From Neostapfia colusana (Eukaryota > Streptophyta > Magnoliopsida > Poales > Poaceae), in assembly GCA_030760725.1 (NCBI GenBank), contig JASWHV010000012.1, positions 54,467,652 to 54,531,651 of the forward strand: a DNA stretch of 64,000 nt, written 5' to 3'. A model generated the notes under the pieces. It was not told where the DNA came from and ran no database searches. It saw only the letters and a list, made by a program, of their open reading frames with translations. Position numbers and translations under genes: made by a program. Shown one piece after another: positions 33,574-44,500 of the stretch. The stretch's first letter is position 1. Every line of letters begins with the position of its first letter.

Positions 33574-36500
33574 TCAAAATTCATCAGTATCACGATCATG
33601 TACTCTACTTCGTAAACCGGACCATCGATCTTTTGTCATGGTTGTTCGCCGTTTTCTTTTTTTCACATTATGAGTCTGTACATCTTGTGCATCTCCAACT
33701 AATTCATCGAGTCGTAGGCCAGGCTCAACGACAAAAGAATCCGGCAACTCTTCTTCTTGGTAAACAACATCTGCCTCATCAATGTAACCAGTATTGTCCG
33801 GTGTATATAACTGCTCACGAGGATTCACCTTTTGTACAACCCACCATGCACTAAGTTTTTCGCATGGATATTGTAGATAGTACATTTGTTCGACTTGGTG
33901 TGCAAGGACAAATGTGTCGTAGCCTCGTAGTCGGTCCTTGTGTTTGACTTCTACCATGCCAAATTGGTTTTGTCGAGTTCCATTGTTATTATCAAACCAA
34001 TCGCAGTCAAAGAAGACTACTTTAAGGTCTTTACTCCCGGCAAAACTAAATTCTAGGATTTTGTTTATGATCCCATAGAAATTAGTTTCACGTCCTTCGG
34101 CATCGGCGGCCCTCGTCACAACTCCGGTGTTTGATGTTGCCCTTAGAGGACGTTGAGCTTCAAATTGAGTTGAACGAAATCGAAACCCATTGACATCATA
34201 TCGACCAAAGAGTTTAACTCTAATGGATCCGTTGGACAGTTGTCGCAAATCTTCATGAACACCGGCTTGTGTCTTGCACTGTCCAACATATGAAGTAAGA
34301 AGACTATTTTATGCTATGAACATAATTACTAAGAGGAACAAGACAAGGAAAACGTTACATGATTTCGAAAGCAGGTTTGGAAGTTAGGTCCTCCATTTAC
34401 TCCATAGTGTCGTATTGTTTGTATTTGCTTGCTAGTAGGTTGCTGCTTAGACTTCCAATTTTGTCGATCGAACTCACTAAATCAGGACAAAACAGAATTA
34501 TTAGTGTAGATGTATAACACACCACACAAATTAGTATAGATGTTGAACAACCACTTACTGAAAAAAAATTGTCCATCCCATCTATGTTACCGTACATGTA
34601 TAACAAAGCAGCTGTCTTTTCATCTGCTGAAGCATCATAGCTCGTGCCACTACCAACAGTGGTGCCTCTCGTTTGAAAAAGTGAGTGTTCGCTACAAGAG
34701 GTTGCTTCAGCCATGTTGTACCGTAACACCGATGCATTAACATTGTGTTCTTCTGCAAAGTAGACACTTGAAAAGTATCCTATCTCCTGAAGTGTAAATG
34801 CTTCGGCGATGCATCCTTCAACCCTTGCCCTATTACGAACCATCGGTTTAGACATCTGAGTGCTCTTTCAATGTGGTACATCCACCTATATTGAACAGGG
34901 CCACCTACTTTAGCTTCATATGGAAGATGGATTAGAAGGTGTTGCATTGGATTGAAGAACCCTGGAGGAAATACTTTTTCCATCTTACATAAAAGCACGG
35001 GTATCTCTTTTTCCAACTTCTCCATCATCTCCCTTTTGATTTCTTTAGCACAAAGCTGTCTATAAAAATAGCTAAGCTCGGCTAACACCTTCCACACCTC
35101 ATCGTCAAGATAGCCTCGAAACATAACCGTCAAGATAACCTTCAAACCAGTAAGATTTCCAGTCTTAACATTAACGGCTCTTCTCAGGCTAGCAGCATAA
35201 CCGTCTGGGAACTTCAACTGTTTCAACCACTTGAAGACTTCTTTCTTTTCTTTTGGTTGAAGGCAGAAAGAAGCTCGTGGTTTGCCACCAGCTTCGGAGA
35301 GCTCAAGACTTGGTCGGTTACAAACCTCTGCCAAATCCTTTCGAGCTTTTATATTGTCTGTTGTTTTGCCCGTCATATCCAAGCACGTGCTTATGATGCA
35401 TTCGCCCATGTTACGTTCTTGGTGCATGACATCAGTGTTATGCATTAGAATTAAAGACTTCATATTACGGTAACTCCCATAGTGCACATATATGAGTCCA
35501 ATTGTGATCCTCTCCGTAACCAACAAAATATCCAGGACGACCTTCATCTGGCACTAGATTGTTGAGCTGTTTAACAATTTCCGACCCGTTTAGACGTTGT
35601 GGTGGTCCCTTTTTTAAAATGGTACCCTTCCTGAAGGCATTTCTCTGTTGCCTAAACACGTGATTTGGCGGTAACCAACGTCTATGACAATCAAAGTAGC
35701 ATATCTTGCCACCATGACTTAGACGAAAACAATCCGTGTCCGAAGCACATATTGGACATGTCAATCGACCATGAGTGCTCCAGCCAGAAAACATGCCGTA
35801 AGCAGGAAAATCATGAACAGACCACAAGTACGCAGCTCGAAGGTTGAATTTCTGTTTTCTATAACAGTCGTACGCTTCGACTCCTGTCCATAACATTTTG
35901 AACTCTTCAATCAATGGCTGCATCATCACGTTCAGTCGTGAACCAGGATGATCCGGTCCAGGTACAATAAGGCATAGGAACATGAACTCATACTTCATAC
36001 AAAGCGATGGTGGTAAGTTGTACGGAATAGCGAACACGGGCCAACAAGAGTATGGTGTGGCGTTTGTACTAAACGGTGAGAAGTCATCTGTCGCCAACCC
36101 AAAGCGAATATTTCTCGCGTCATTGGCGAAATTTGGATCGAAGCGGTCAAGCGCCTTCCATGCCTCACCGTCCGACGGGTGCACCATCATGCTGTTGTTC
36201 TCACGTACACCTTCTTTATGCCACCTCATGTGTCTAGTTGTTTTTTTAGATAGAAACAAACGCTTGAACCTATGTGTGATAGGCAAGTAGCGAAGCTGCT
36301 TCTGTGCGACTTGAGTCATTACTTTTGAACCGTCATCATTAACAACTTCGACAAATCTCGCTTTACCACATTTTAAGCACTTGTTCTCGTTGGCATGCTC
36401 TCTCCAAAAAATCATGCAATTGTCTAGACACATATCAATCTTCTCATATTTCATACCTAGACCAGAAATCAACTTCTTAGACTGATACATATCTTTAGGC

Positions 36501-37045
36501 ACTTTATGTGGTTGTGGAAGGATATCGCTGATCAATTTGATAAGATCGTTGTAGCAGTTATTGGAGAAGAAATACTTAGACTTAATGGCCATAAATCTAG
36601 TCATGAAAGTAAGGAGCGTCACTTCGGTGTGTTCATGCAGCGACTCTTCTGAAGCTTTGAGAAGCGTGAAAAACGCTTCAACCTCCGTTGGAGGAGGATC
36701 CTCCATCAATTCAGGATTTATGGCATCAAGCATCTCGTCCATCCTATCGACCCACGTGTTGTCATCCTCATTTGAAACTTGTAAGGGTTGAGAAGATGTC
36801 TCACCGTGAAAGGTCCACACCTCATAATCTTGCATGAAACCGTATCGACATAAGTGAAACGCCAAATTCACTTTGTCCCAACACTTTGCACCTTGACATT
36901 TCGTACATGGGCACCACACCTTATCGATCTTTGACAATGAAAAAGCTCGATCTACAAAAGCATCTGTCTTTGCGAACCACTCATCCGAGTGACCACCAAA
37001 ACTGTTCTTCCAACCGGTATACATCCAACTACGATCCTCACCCAT
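33574..37045 (-). pseudogene. TNP2-type CACTA transposase gene, frameshifted
   Basis: From the ATG at 37045: transposase-associated domain (SWMYTGWKNSF, VWCPCTKCQG) in residues 1-75, then the Transposase_21 catalytic region (LPITHRFKRLF, HMRWHKEGVR, PYSCWPVFAIPYNLPP, TCPICASDTD) to about 35467. A frameshift there leads to LILMHNTDVMHQERNM and the DUF4218-like part (FPPGFFNPMQHLLIHLPYEA near 34960). A second frameshift near 34860 leads to RNRARVEGCIAEAF. Predicted introns at 34477-34558 and 34279-34358 link to the last exon (33574-34278), a DUF4216-like region (VFFDCDWFDNN, LRGYDTFVLAHQVEQMYYLQYPC) and a basic tail. The enzyme would cut and join transposon ends in the nucleus. Two frameshifts indicate inactivity unless they are sequence errors. 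Confidence 0.85.
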
Positions 37046-37159
37046 GTTTGAATCTGCAGTTTAGTGTCAAGGAAATTATAGTTACTTTATAATTTATTTA
37101 TGTCACGGCCCTACATCTATTGGAAAGGATAGGTCCTAAACCCACCCAAGAGTGATCGA
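37046..37159 (-). promoter_or_regulatory. remaining 5' region of the CACTA transposase gene
   Basis: AT-rich 5' leader with TTATAATTTATTTATG, cut by element A 115 bp upstream of the ATG. The last five bases ATCGA are the expected target duplication of A. Confidence 0.4.
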
Positions 37160-37194
37160 TGAGACGGTCGCGGTACCGACTGAGACAGGGCTCA

Positions 37195-37206
37195 GCTCTG
37201 ATACCA
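37195..37206 (-). other. fossil primer-site motif inside A 3' LTR
   Basis: Minus strand TGGTATCAGAGC, 35 nt inside the LTR end; being in the outer end of the 3' LTR it cannot prime. Copies at 47617-47628 and (one change) 55060-55071. Confidence 0.8.
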
Positions 37207-37558
37207 CGCTGGCGCGACCCGCTCAACCGAGACAGGCCACTCGCCCGGGAATCGCATTGGGTGGTGCCGTGTTATGCGGCACCCAACAACACACATATGA
37301 GGAACAATGTATTACATAAAACAATAGCGGAAGCTTACAAGTTTTTCTTTGTAAAATACTTTACATCAAGTAACTACAGCGGAAGTCTTTATCAACTCAC
37401 GTCGAATAACTAAGAGCACCCGAGATGAAGTCCAGCCCGCGGACTCCTCTCACTAGCAACACGAAGACAAGCAGCAGCGGCTCGGTTCTCCATGTGTTAC
37501 CTGACTCGGGAGTTCCCGAGTCTCACCGGACAACCTTCTTTTCAGCATCGTTGTTAAC

Positions 37559-38672
37559 CTGCAAAACCACTTATATAGCAAGCGTGAGCACATAGGCTCA
37601 GCAAGTCTGACCCGTCTCTCCTAGACAAGAAACTCTACATGCACGATGGTTTCAAATGGGTCGGCTAGATTTGCATAAGGGACTCGTCTAAAGTTGATCC
37701 TTAACTTTCATAATTTAAGCCTCATTGTGCAGACCTTGAGCCGAAAAGCATCGCAACTCCACAATCAAACAAGAAACGCTTTGTTGCGATGCTCCTTGCA
37801 CAAAGTGAAAGTAAACTTTAATGAGCCTATCTCTAATTCAATCATGGTTGCAATACAAGTTATAGCACATCCTCATCAAGTTCGAAGATAAACAATTCCA
37901 GTTGTTACTACGTCAAGACGCAGTGGGCAAGTATGCTCATATAACCGCGAGCGACGGTGATTCGAATCAGTACACACCCGGACTACACGACACGTACACC
38001 CGTACTCCGAGTTGCCGGCAGCAACCTCGACTGACGTTGTACGCGGCCACCTTTCCCAAGATCTTCCACATTGGACGCAGTCCAACTGCCCCGAGTATGC
38101 AAGCTCCCTCAAGGTACATACCCGCTGTGGTATGTTCTTGAGCGAGTTACCTCCTGCTACCCTGACGCCGAAAGCCTAAGGCAGTTGGAAAAGTTCCACT
38201 ATGGATCTCCCAAGGTACATCGGTTTCCTGGGTCCCATATAGCCACTATGTGCCCGGTACACAACTCAAACTTGTCCAACAGGGCCAAGCACGGACGGGC
38301 CTTAACCGACACAGGCAGGGCTATGCACGCACGGCCTGCAACCTGCTGCATCTAAACCTCCCTGCCCGGTCTCCATTTCTTAAGTGTGAACTTTCCTCAT
38401 CTTTTCTAATTCGGACCCGTCCCGAGTAAACCAGTCCTAAACTCGCGAGTAGATTCCAACCACTCGACTTCTACCGGACCTTTCCTACTAACATTAGCGT
38501 AGCCAAATTCCCTCGAGGAGTTGCTATTCTACCCTTTCTCTCTTAGGTGTTTCTGGTCATGCAAGTGGGGTTTTCAATATCATCTAGACGTAATGCAAGC
38601 AACGATGCAAAGCTATGATTTCTACAAATGAAAATGCTTTATAAAACGGTTCAAATGCAAACCGGGGCTTGC
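37559..38672 (-). promoter_or_regulatory. candidate LTR intron in A 3' LTR (GC-AG type)
   Basis: Minus strand AACAG|GCAAGC at 38672 and GGTTTTGCAG|G ending at 37559, 1114 nt. Confidence 0.45.
37585..37600 (-). other. conserved LTR hairpin (A 3' copy)
   Basis: Minus strand TGAGC-CTATGT-GCTCA preceded by CTTGC and followed by CGCTTGC. Confidence 0.5.
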
Positions 38673-40891
38673 CTGTTTTGCAGGTGACTACTGTTACAAT
38701 CAGTTAGTGACGATCACTTGGAGCTTGATCACTTGTTCTCCTCCCTCCTTGATCTTCACTTCAAGTCCTCCTCACCTTCTTCACGTATATGCTACACGTT
38801 GTGATCATGCATATGTATTTAATTGAAAAGCTTTTGCTCATAAGATCTAATGACCATTTTAAAACTGGAACATTGTTTAAGAATTTAAGATGACACTGGT
38901 GCTAGTGGTTTGGGTTGGGCTTAAACACTAAGATCAAGTGTTGAGTGCTTCTTCCCACTTAAGTGTTGATCACCTTAAGAGGTCACACATGACAGTGGTG
39001 ATCCAGAGCGCTAATGGAGCTGAGAATTTTCATGTGAGTTCCTTGTCACAAGAAAGTCCTCTGGACCAAAATTTAGCATGTTTCCTGGAATGGTTTATTT
39101 AGAATAATTCTCTAAGTGTTTAATCAAAGATGAATTAATTCTGAGGTAACACCCATGTTCATGTCAAAATCAGTGAACCACAATTTCAATTATAGTTCAT
39201 AGAGTCTACATGAATTTTCCTAGGATTTTTGGAGCTAGGAATTTCCCAGAACTGAATTTACAAGTTTTGGAAATTTTCTGAAAATGTTTCTGTATTCATT
39301 TGAATACAGGAACTTACAATCTGAATTACCCTGATTAATTCAACCCCAAATGAGCTGAAACTTTTACAGGAGTCTAATAACACCCTAAAGAATATCCTGG
39401 CAAAATTTGAGGATTTTTGGATAAACCAAACTCCCTCTAAAATTCTTTTTCTGAAAAGCTTTAAGGAATTTTCCAGAATTAAATAAAGACTTTCATACAA
39501 ATTGGGTTGCATAGTTGGATAGAGTTTGTCAATCTGAATCTAACCAAATTTGAATCACTAAATTTGGAGGTTCCTAGCAAAAGTTATGCTCTTCTAAAGT
39601 TTGGGGAAAAATCTGGGATTTGAATAAATCCGGGGAAAAGTTTAAACCTGACTGTGGGACCAGGGACACGTGTCTGCTGTCGGGAGCGCGCCACACGGGT
39701 TACAGAATTGTTTCCCGCGCTGTCACAGCCGATCCCGCGCCACAGAGTATCCGGTCCACTGTTTCCGTGCGACTGACGCGTGGGGCCGGTAGCACCTTCG
39801 TCTACCTCCCGCCCCCTCGCTTCTGCGCCGCCGGGCTCGCCGGAGTTCGCCGGTTTTCGTGGCTCCGACCAATTCCCGAGCTGTCACTCGCCGCCAGGCC
39901 CTATTTTCACCCGAGGAACACGATGGTGGGACTTCCCCAGACCGGCGAGGTTCCTAAACCACCCCGCACCGGTGCAGCGGCTCTGAGGGAGTTCGGCAAC
40001 GTTGCCCCGATGCTCTAGCCTGCAAGAAGTCCACTAGAAAGGTTCTACAGCGCCAGTGGAGATTTGCCCTGCTCGGCATGGCCGCATATGGGCATGGAAA
40101 CGGCTCCACCCTAGGGTTCATCGTGCACCCGATGCCCCTTATTGTGGTAGCCGTTGAAAAAGCTTGAAACAAGCCGTCTATCATGGGTTTCATGCGACGT
40201 TTTGTGAAGAAGAAAAGTTGCTACACCAGTCTAGATTCTATGTGCGAAATTTGCAGAGCTCTAAATGAATATAACTCGAGAATTTCGTCGATTCATACCC
40301 GCGGGTCAGTTTTCACCGGCCGGAGAGGATCTTTGAAATTCGTTGTTGAGAGGCTGAGATAGACTCGGTGCTTCGGGTGGAAGCTGCACGGAGACCTTGC
40401 GCGTCCCAGGGACCGCTTTCTTGATCGTGAAAGCCGCTCTGTGGAGCTGTCCACGGGAGCACGCCGCCGCCGGGGTGTTCGGCCGCCGCGGAAACTCAAG
40501 GTTCTCGGCGTAGAGGGCACGAACACACTGGGCGATGGCTTGAGGAGGTCGTGGGGGGTTCCGTTGTGTGGTTTTGCCGATCAGCTGGGGGTTACACGCG
40601 AGCTGGGCGGTGGGCGACCGGAGTGCTCGAGCGTCGGCCGCTCTGTCCTGTCTCTCGCGTGAGGAGAAGGAAAAGAACGCCCGGTCCTCGGTGATAAGGC
40701 CAACGGGGGGGTCGGGAGAGGATATAGACGTCCGGTACCGACCTCCAGCGCGATAAAACCCAGCAGGAGCTGGCCGCCGGCTGGCCCTCGGTGTCGAGCG
40801 GAGGGGAGGTGGCTTCGGCCGTTGCTTCACGTGGGAGTAAATCAAATGAAGACTGTGGACTTCAGATCTTTTACAATTTCAGTGCTCCCAA

Positions 40892-40914
40892 TGACATGTG
40901 GGTCCCACATGTCA
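40892..40914. repeat. 23-bp inverted repeat in A LTR U3
   Basis: Arms TGACATGTGGG and CCCACATGTCA around a single T. It lies some 170 bp upstream of the TATA-like box in the transcribed sense. B keeps one good arm (51365-51379) and H a degraded form near 3216. Confidence 0.6.
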
Positions 40915-41477
40915 GTCCTCCTTCTCCCCTCTAAAATATCTCCCCAATTTGAATATTGATGGAATTCAATTGTGGAAGTTGAAATCTGATATGGATTTGG
41001 ATAATTGGGCAAGTTTCATCCAAATTCAAACATGTATTTGAATTCCTTGTCTTTTAAAGTCCATTTTGCAAAATGGGTTGCAAACTATTTCTATAAATCC
41101 TGAAACTTTGCACACCCCCTAGTTTGGACACAAGGAATTCAATTATGAAATCTGATTTTTTTATTTTGGCTGCTGCAATTGAGATTTTTAGTACAACAGT
41201 TTTGAATTCCATTGTGTTGTTCTCATTTGAATTTTTGTTTGAACAACTTGTTCCAAATCTGATTTTTGTTTTCTCACACATATGGGAATTTCCCATCCTT
41301 GTTTTAGACCCCTCTAGGGTTCCAAGTTCTCAAATGGACATTTGACCTGTGTGAAGAAAACCCTCATGTGTGTTATCACATGTGGGAAAAGTTTTAATAA
41401 GTCCCAAATTTCATACACATGAAATAAAACTTTGCAAACAAGTGTTTCTTTGTATTCATAATTTTGGGACCTTTACA

Positions 41478-41490
41478 TTCCTCCCCCCTT
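41478..41490 (-). other. polypurine tract of A
   Basis: Minus strand AAGGGGGGAGGAA directly before the 3' LTR; identical in B. Confidence 0.9.
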
Positions 41491-41539
41491 AAAAGGAATC
41501 TCGTCCCGAGATTCAAACGAAGAACGAGGTGGGAGGTAA

Positions 41540-44500
41540 TTACACGGTTTGTGACAAAAGCTCCGGATAGTTCTTGTGGATATAACCTTCGGTTTCCCAC
41601 GTCGCCTCTTCCGGGGTATGATTACTCCACAGGACTTTGTAAAATTTCAAAGTCCGGTTTCTAGTGGTCCGGGTCTTTTCGTCGATAATCTGCACAGGTT
41701 GCTCGACATAGGTGAGATCCGGCTTCAACTCGTCGATGTCTTCGGTGCGGATGGCAGCTGTAAACTTGAGACACTTCCGCAGCTGGGACACGCGAAATAT
41801 GTCGTGAATACCGGCAAGGCTTGCCGGTAGTTCCAGCCGGTAGGCCACGTTTCCGCACTTCTCCGTTATAGCAAACGGACCGATGAATCGGGGAGCAAGT
41901 TTCCCTTTGACACCGAACCGATGAATTCCCTTCATCGGAGACACACGAAGATACACGTGCTCTCTGACTTCGAAATGCAGCGGTCGACGTCTCTGGTCCG
42001 CGTAGCTCTTTTGACGAGATTGGGCAGCTTTGAGGTTCTCTTGTATTATCCGAACTCTCTCTTCGGCTTCATTGACAAGATCAACCCCGAATGTTACTCG
42101 TTCACCGGATTCGCACCAGTTCAATGGTGTACGGCACTTCCGGCCGTATAGAGCTTCATATGGTGCCATCTTAATGCTCGTCTGATATCCGTTGTTGTAC
42201 GAGAACTCCGCCAGCGGTAAGTGGTCATCCCAGCTCTTACCGTGGTGGATGGCACATGCTCTTAGCATATCCTCTAGTATTTGATTCACCCTCTCAGTTT
42301 GCCCATCGGTTTGAGGGTGATATGCAGAGCTTCTAATCAACTTTGTCCCCAAGGAGGTATGTAGCTGTTCCCAGAAACGGGCTACGAACAACGATCCTCT
42401 ATCTGACACAATGGTGCGGGGAACTCCATGTAAGCACAAGATCCGTGCTATGTACAGCTCCGCATACTGCTTTGCGTTGTACCTAGTATGCACAGGAATG
42501 AAATGCGCTGATTTGGTTAACCGGTCCACGATTACCCAAATTGAATCATGGTTGTGGGAGGTCATCGGCAACCCGACGATGAAATCCATACTCAAGTCTT
42601 CCCACTTCCATGCTGGTACTTGCAATGGCTGCAACAGGCCTGACTTCTTCATATGGTCGGCCTTGACTCTTCGACACGTATCACATTCTGAAACGTACTT
42701 TGCAACTTCACGTTTCATACGTGTCCACCAAAACTTCTTCCGGAGATCTTGGTACATTTTATTACTGCCCGGATGAATGGAAAACTTCGACAAATGAGCT
42801 GCATCCAAAATTTTCTTCCGTAGTCCCATATCCCGGGGTACTACAATCCGGTCGTTGAACCACAAAGTACCTTCATCGTCCTTCCGGAAGCACTTCATTT
42901 CTCCGTTGTCTATCCTCCGCCGTATGTGAGACATACCCTTGTCTTTTCGTTGAGCTTCCATGATCTCCTCTCGGATAGTAGGAATGAGAGCAAGATTATA
43001 GAGAGCTCCATACGGGATGACACGGAGGCTTGGTTCTTCATCATCCATTTCAGCAATAGTTAGGTGATGGATATGCGCCTTACGACTGAGCGCATCGGCG
43101 ACCACATTCGCCTTTCCTGGATGATAATGAATCTCTAGTTCATAATCCTTAATGAGCTCTAGCCATCTTCGTTGCCTCATGTTCAATTCTTTCTGAGTGA
43201 AGATGTACTTCAAGCTCCTGTGGTCGGTGTAGAGGTGTACAAGATTTCCGAGCAAGTAATGCCTCCACATCTTTAAAGCAAGGACCACGGCAGCTAACTC
43301 AAGATCATGAGTTGGATAATGCTGCTCGTGGGTTCTAAGTTGATGAGATCCATAAGCGACCACTCGTCTTTCTTGCATCAGCACGCAGCCAAGACCGCTG
43401 CCAGATGCATCGCAATAAACGTCGAATGGCTTCGTTGTATCTGGCTGAGCAAGAACTGGGGCTGTTGTGAGATGCTTCACTAAGGTCTTGAAAGCTTGTT
43501 CACACGCAGCACCCCACACAAATCTGGTATTCTTCTTTAATAATTCTGTCATCGGTTTAGCAATCTTGGAGAAACTCGGAGTAAACCTCCGGTAGTAACC
43601 CGCTAAACCGAGGAAGCTTCGGATTTCATGTACTGACTTTGGTGACTCCCACTTCTCCACTTGGATAATCTTACTCGGATCTACAGCGATGCCCTCCGCT
43701 GAAATGATGTGTCCGAGAAAAGGTACTTGATTAATCCAGAATTCACACTTGCTGAATTTTGCATAGAGCTGATGATCTCGCAATCTTTGTAACACAATAT
43801 GCAGGTGTTCAGCATGTTCTTCCTCTGACTTGGAGTACACCAAGATATCGTCGATGAAGACCACGACGAATTTATCCAACTCCGGCATGAACACTGAATT
43901 CATCAGGTACATAAAGTGTGCCGGGGCGTTGGTCAAACCAAAAGACATAATGAGATACTCATACAGCCCGTATCTCGTTGAGAATGCCGTCTTCGGAATA
44001 TCTTCTGCCCGGATTTTAATCTGGTGATATCCGGACCGAAGATCCATCTTTGAAAATACCTTCGCACCCACTAATTGATCGAAGAGCATATCAATGCGAG
44101 GTAGTGGATACTTGTTCTTGATGGTAACGGCGTTCAAAGGACGATAATCAACACAAAGCCGTAGTGTTTCGTCCTTCTTCTTGACAAACAACGCTGAACA
44201 ACCCCAAGGTGATGAACTTGGTCGTATAAAGCCCTTGCTCATTAGGTCATTCAGCTGTGTCTTCAATTCTGCCAGTTCATTGGGTGCCATCTTGTACGGC
44301 CTTCGTGATATCGGTGTCGTTCCCGGTATAAGTTCGATCTTGAACTCAACGTCTCGTTCGGGCGGCATGCCCGGTAAATCCTCGGGAAATACATCAGGAT
44401 ACTCACGTACCACCGGAATGTCCTCTATCTTAACAACTTCCGTGTGGTTTACTGTTGCAATCTGTTGCCGTCTGGCGCCCAGAATTAATATATGAAGACC

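Larger units (their letters stand above)
30250..37159 (-). mobile_element. CACTA (En/Spm) DNA transposon F, right part cut off by element A
   Basis: Starts with CACTACAGGAATCC at 30250, a CACTA-type terminal repeat, followed by 500 bp of short direct and inverted subterminal repeats. Two genes run on the minus strand toward this end: a TNP2-type transposase (37045-33574) and a second transposase-associated gene (33486-30899). The gene order and the shared strand match En/Spm elements. It is inserted in D's RT; the 3-bp target TTC precedes it (30247-30249). Only about 115 bp upstream of the transposase ATG remain before element A; the other terminus should be beyond A and B, outside the window. 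Confidence 0.9.
37160..41477 (-). repeat. 3' LTR of A (4318 bp)
   Basis: On the minus strand runs TGTAAAGGTCCC to CCGTCTCA. Its right edge abuts the polypurine tract. Its left edge is fixed because 37160-37209, including a primer-site-like motif at 37195-37206, is also present in the 5' LTR. It is very long for this group. It contains candidate intron 37559-38672, hairpin 37585-37600, a TATA-like TCTATATCC at about 40718-40726, and an inverted repeat at 40892-40914. Short open frames inside (for example 39620-40018 plus, 40306-40845 minus) have no known domain. Confidence 0.9.

Noticed and set aside
37104..37159. TGTCACGGCCC as the start of another LTR
   Set aside because: Only 56 bp long with no partner, primer site or polypurine tract; simpler as the CACTA 5' region.
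39620..40018. 132-codon frame repeated in the LTRs of A and B (also 50040-50438, 52250-52648, 62669-63067)
   Set aside because: Antisense to the element, starts with a non-ATG codon, repeated only because the LTR is repeated, no domain.
37210..41477. A LTR ending at TGGCGCG (37210) with primer site at 37195-37206
   Set aside because: The 49 bp beyond are shared by both LTR copies and a proper primer site follows 2 nt after 47582, so the LTR extends to 37160.
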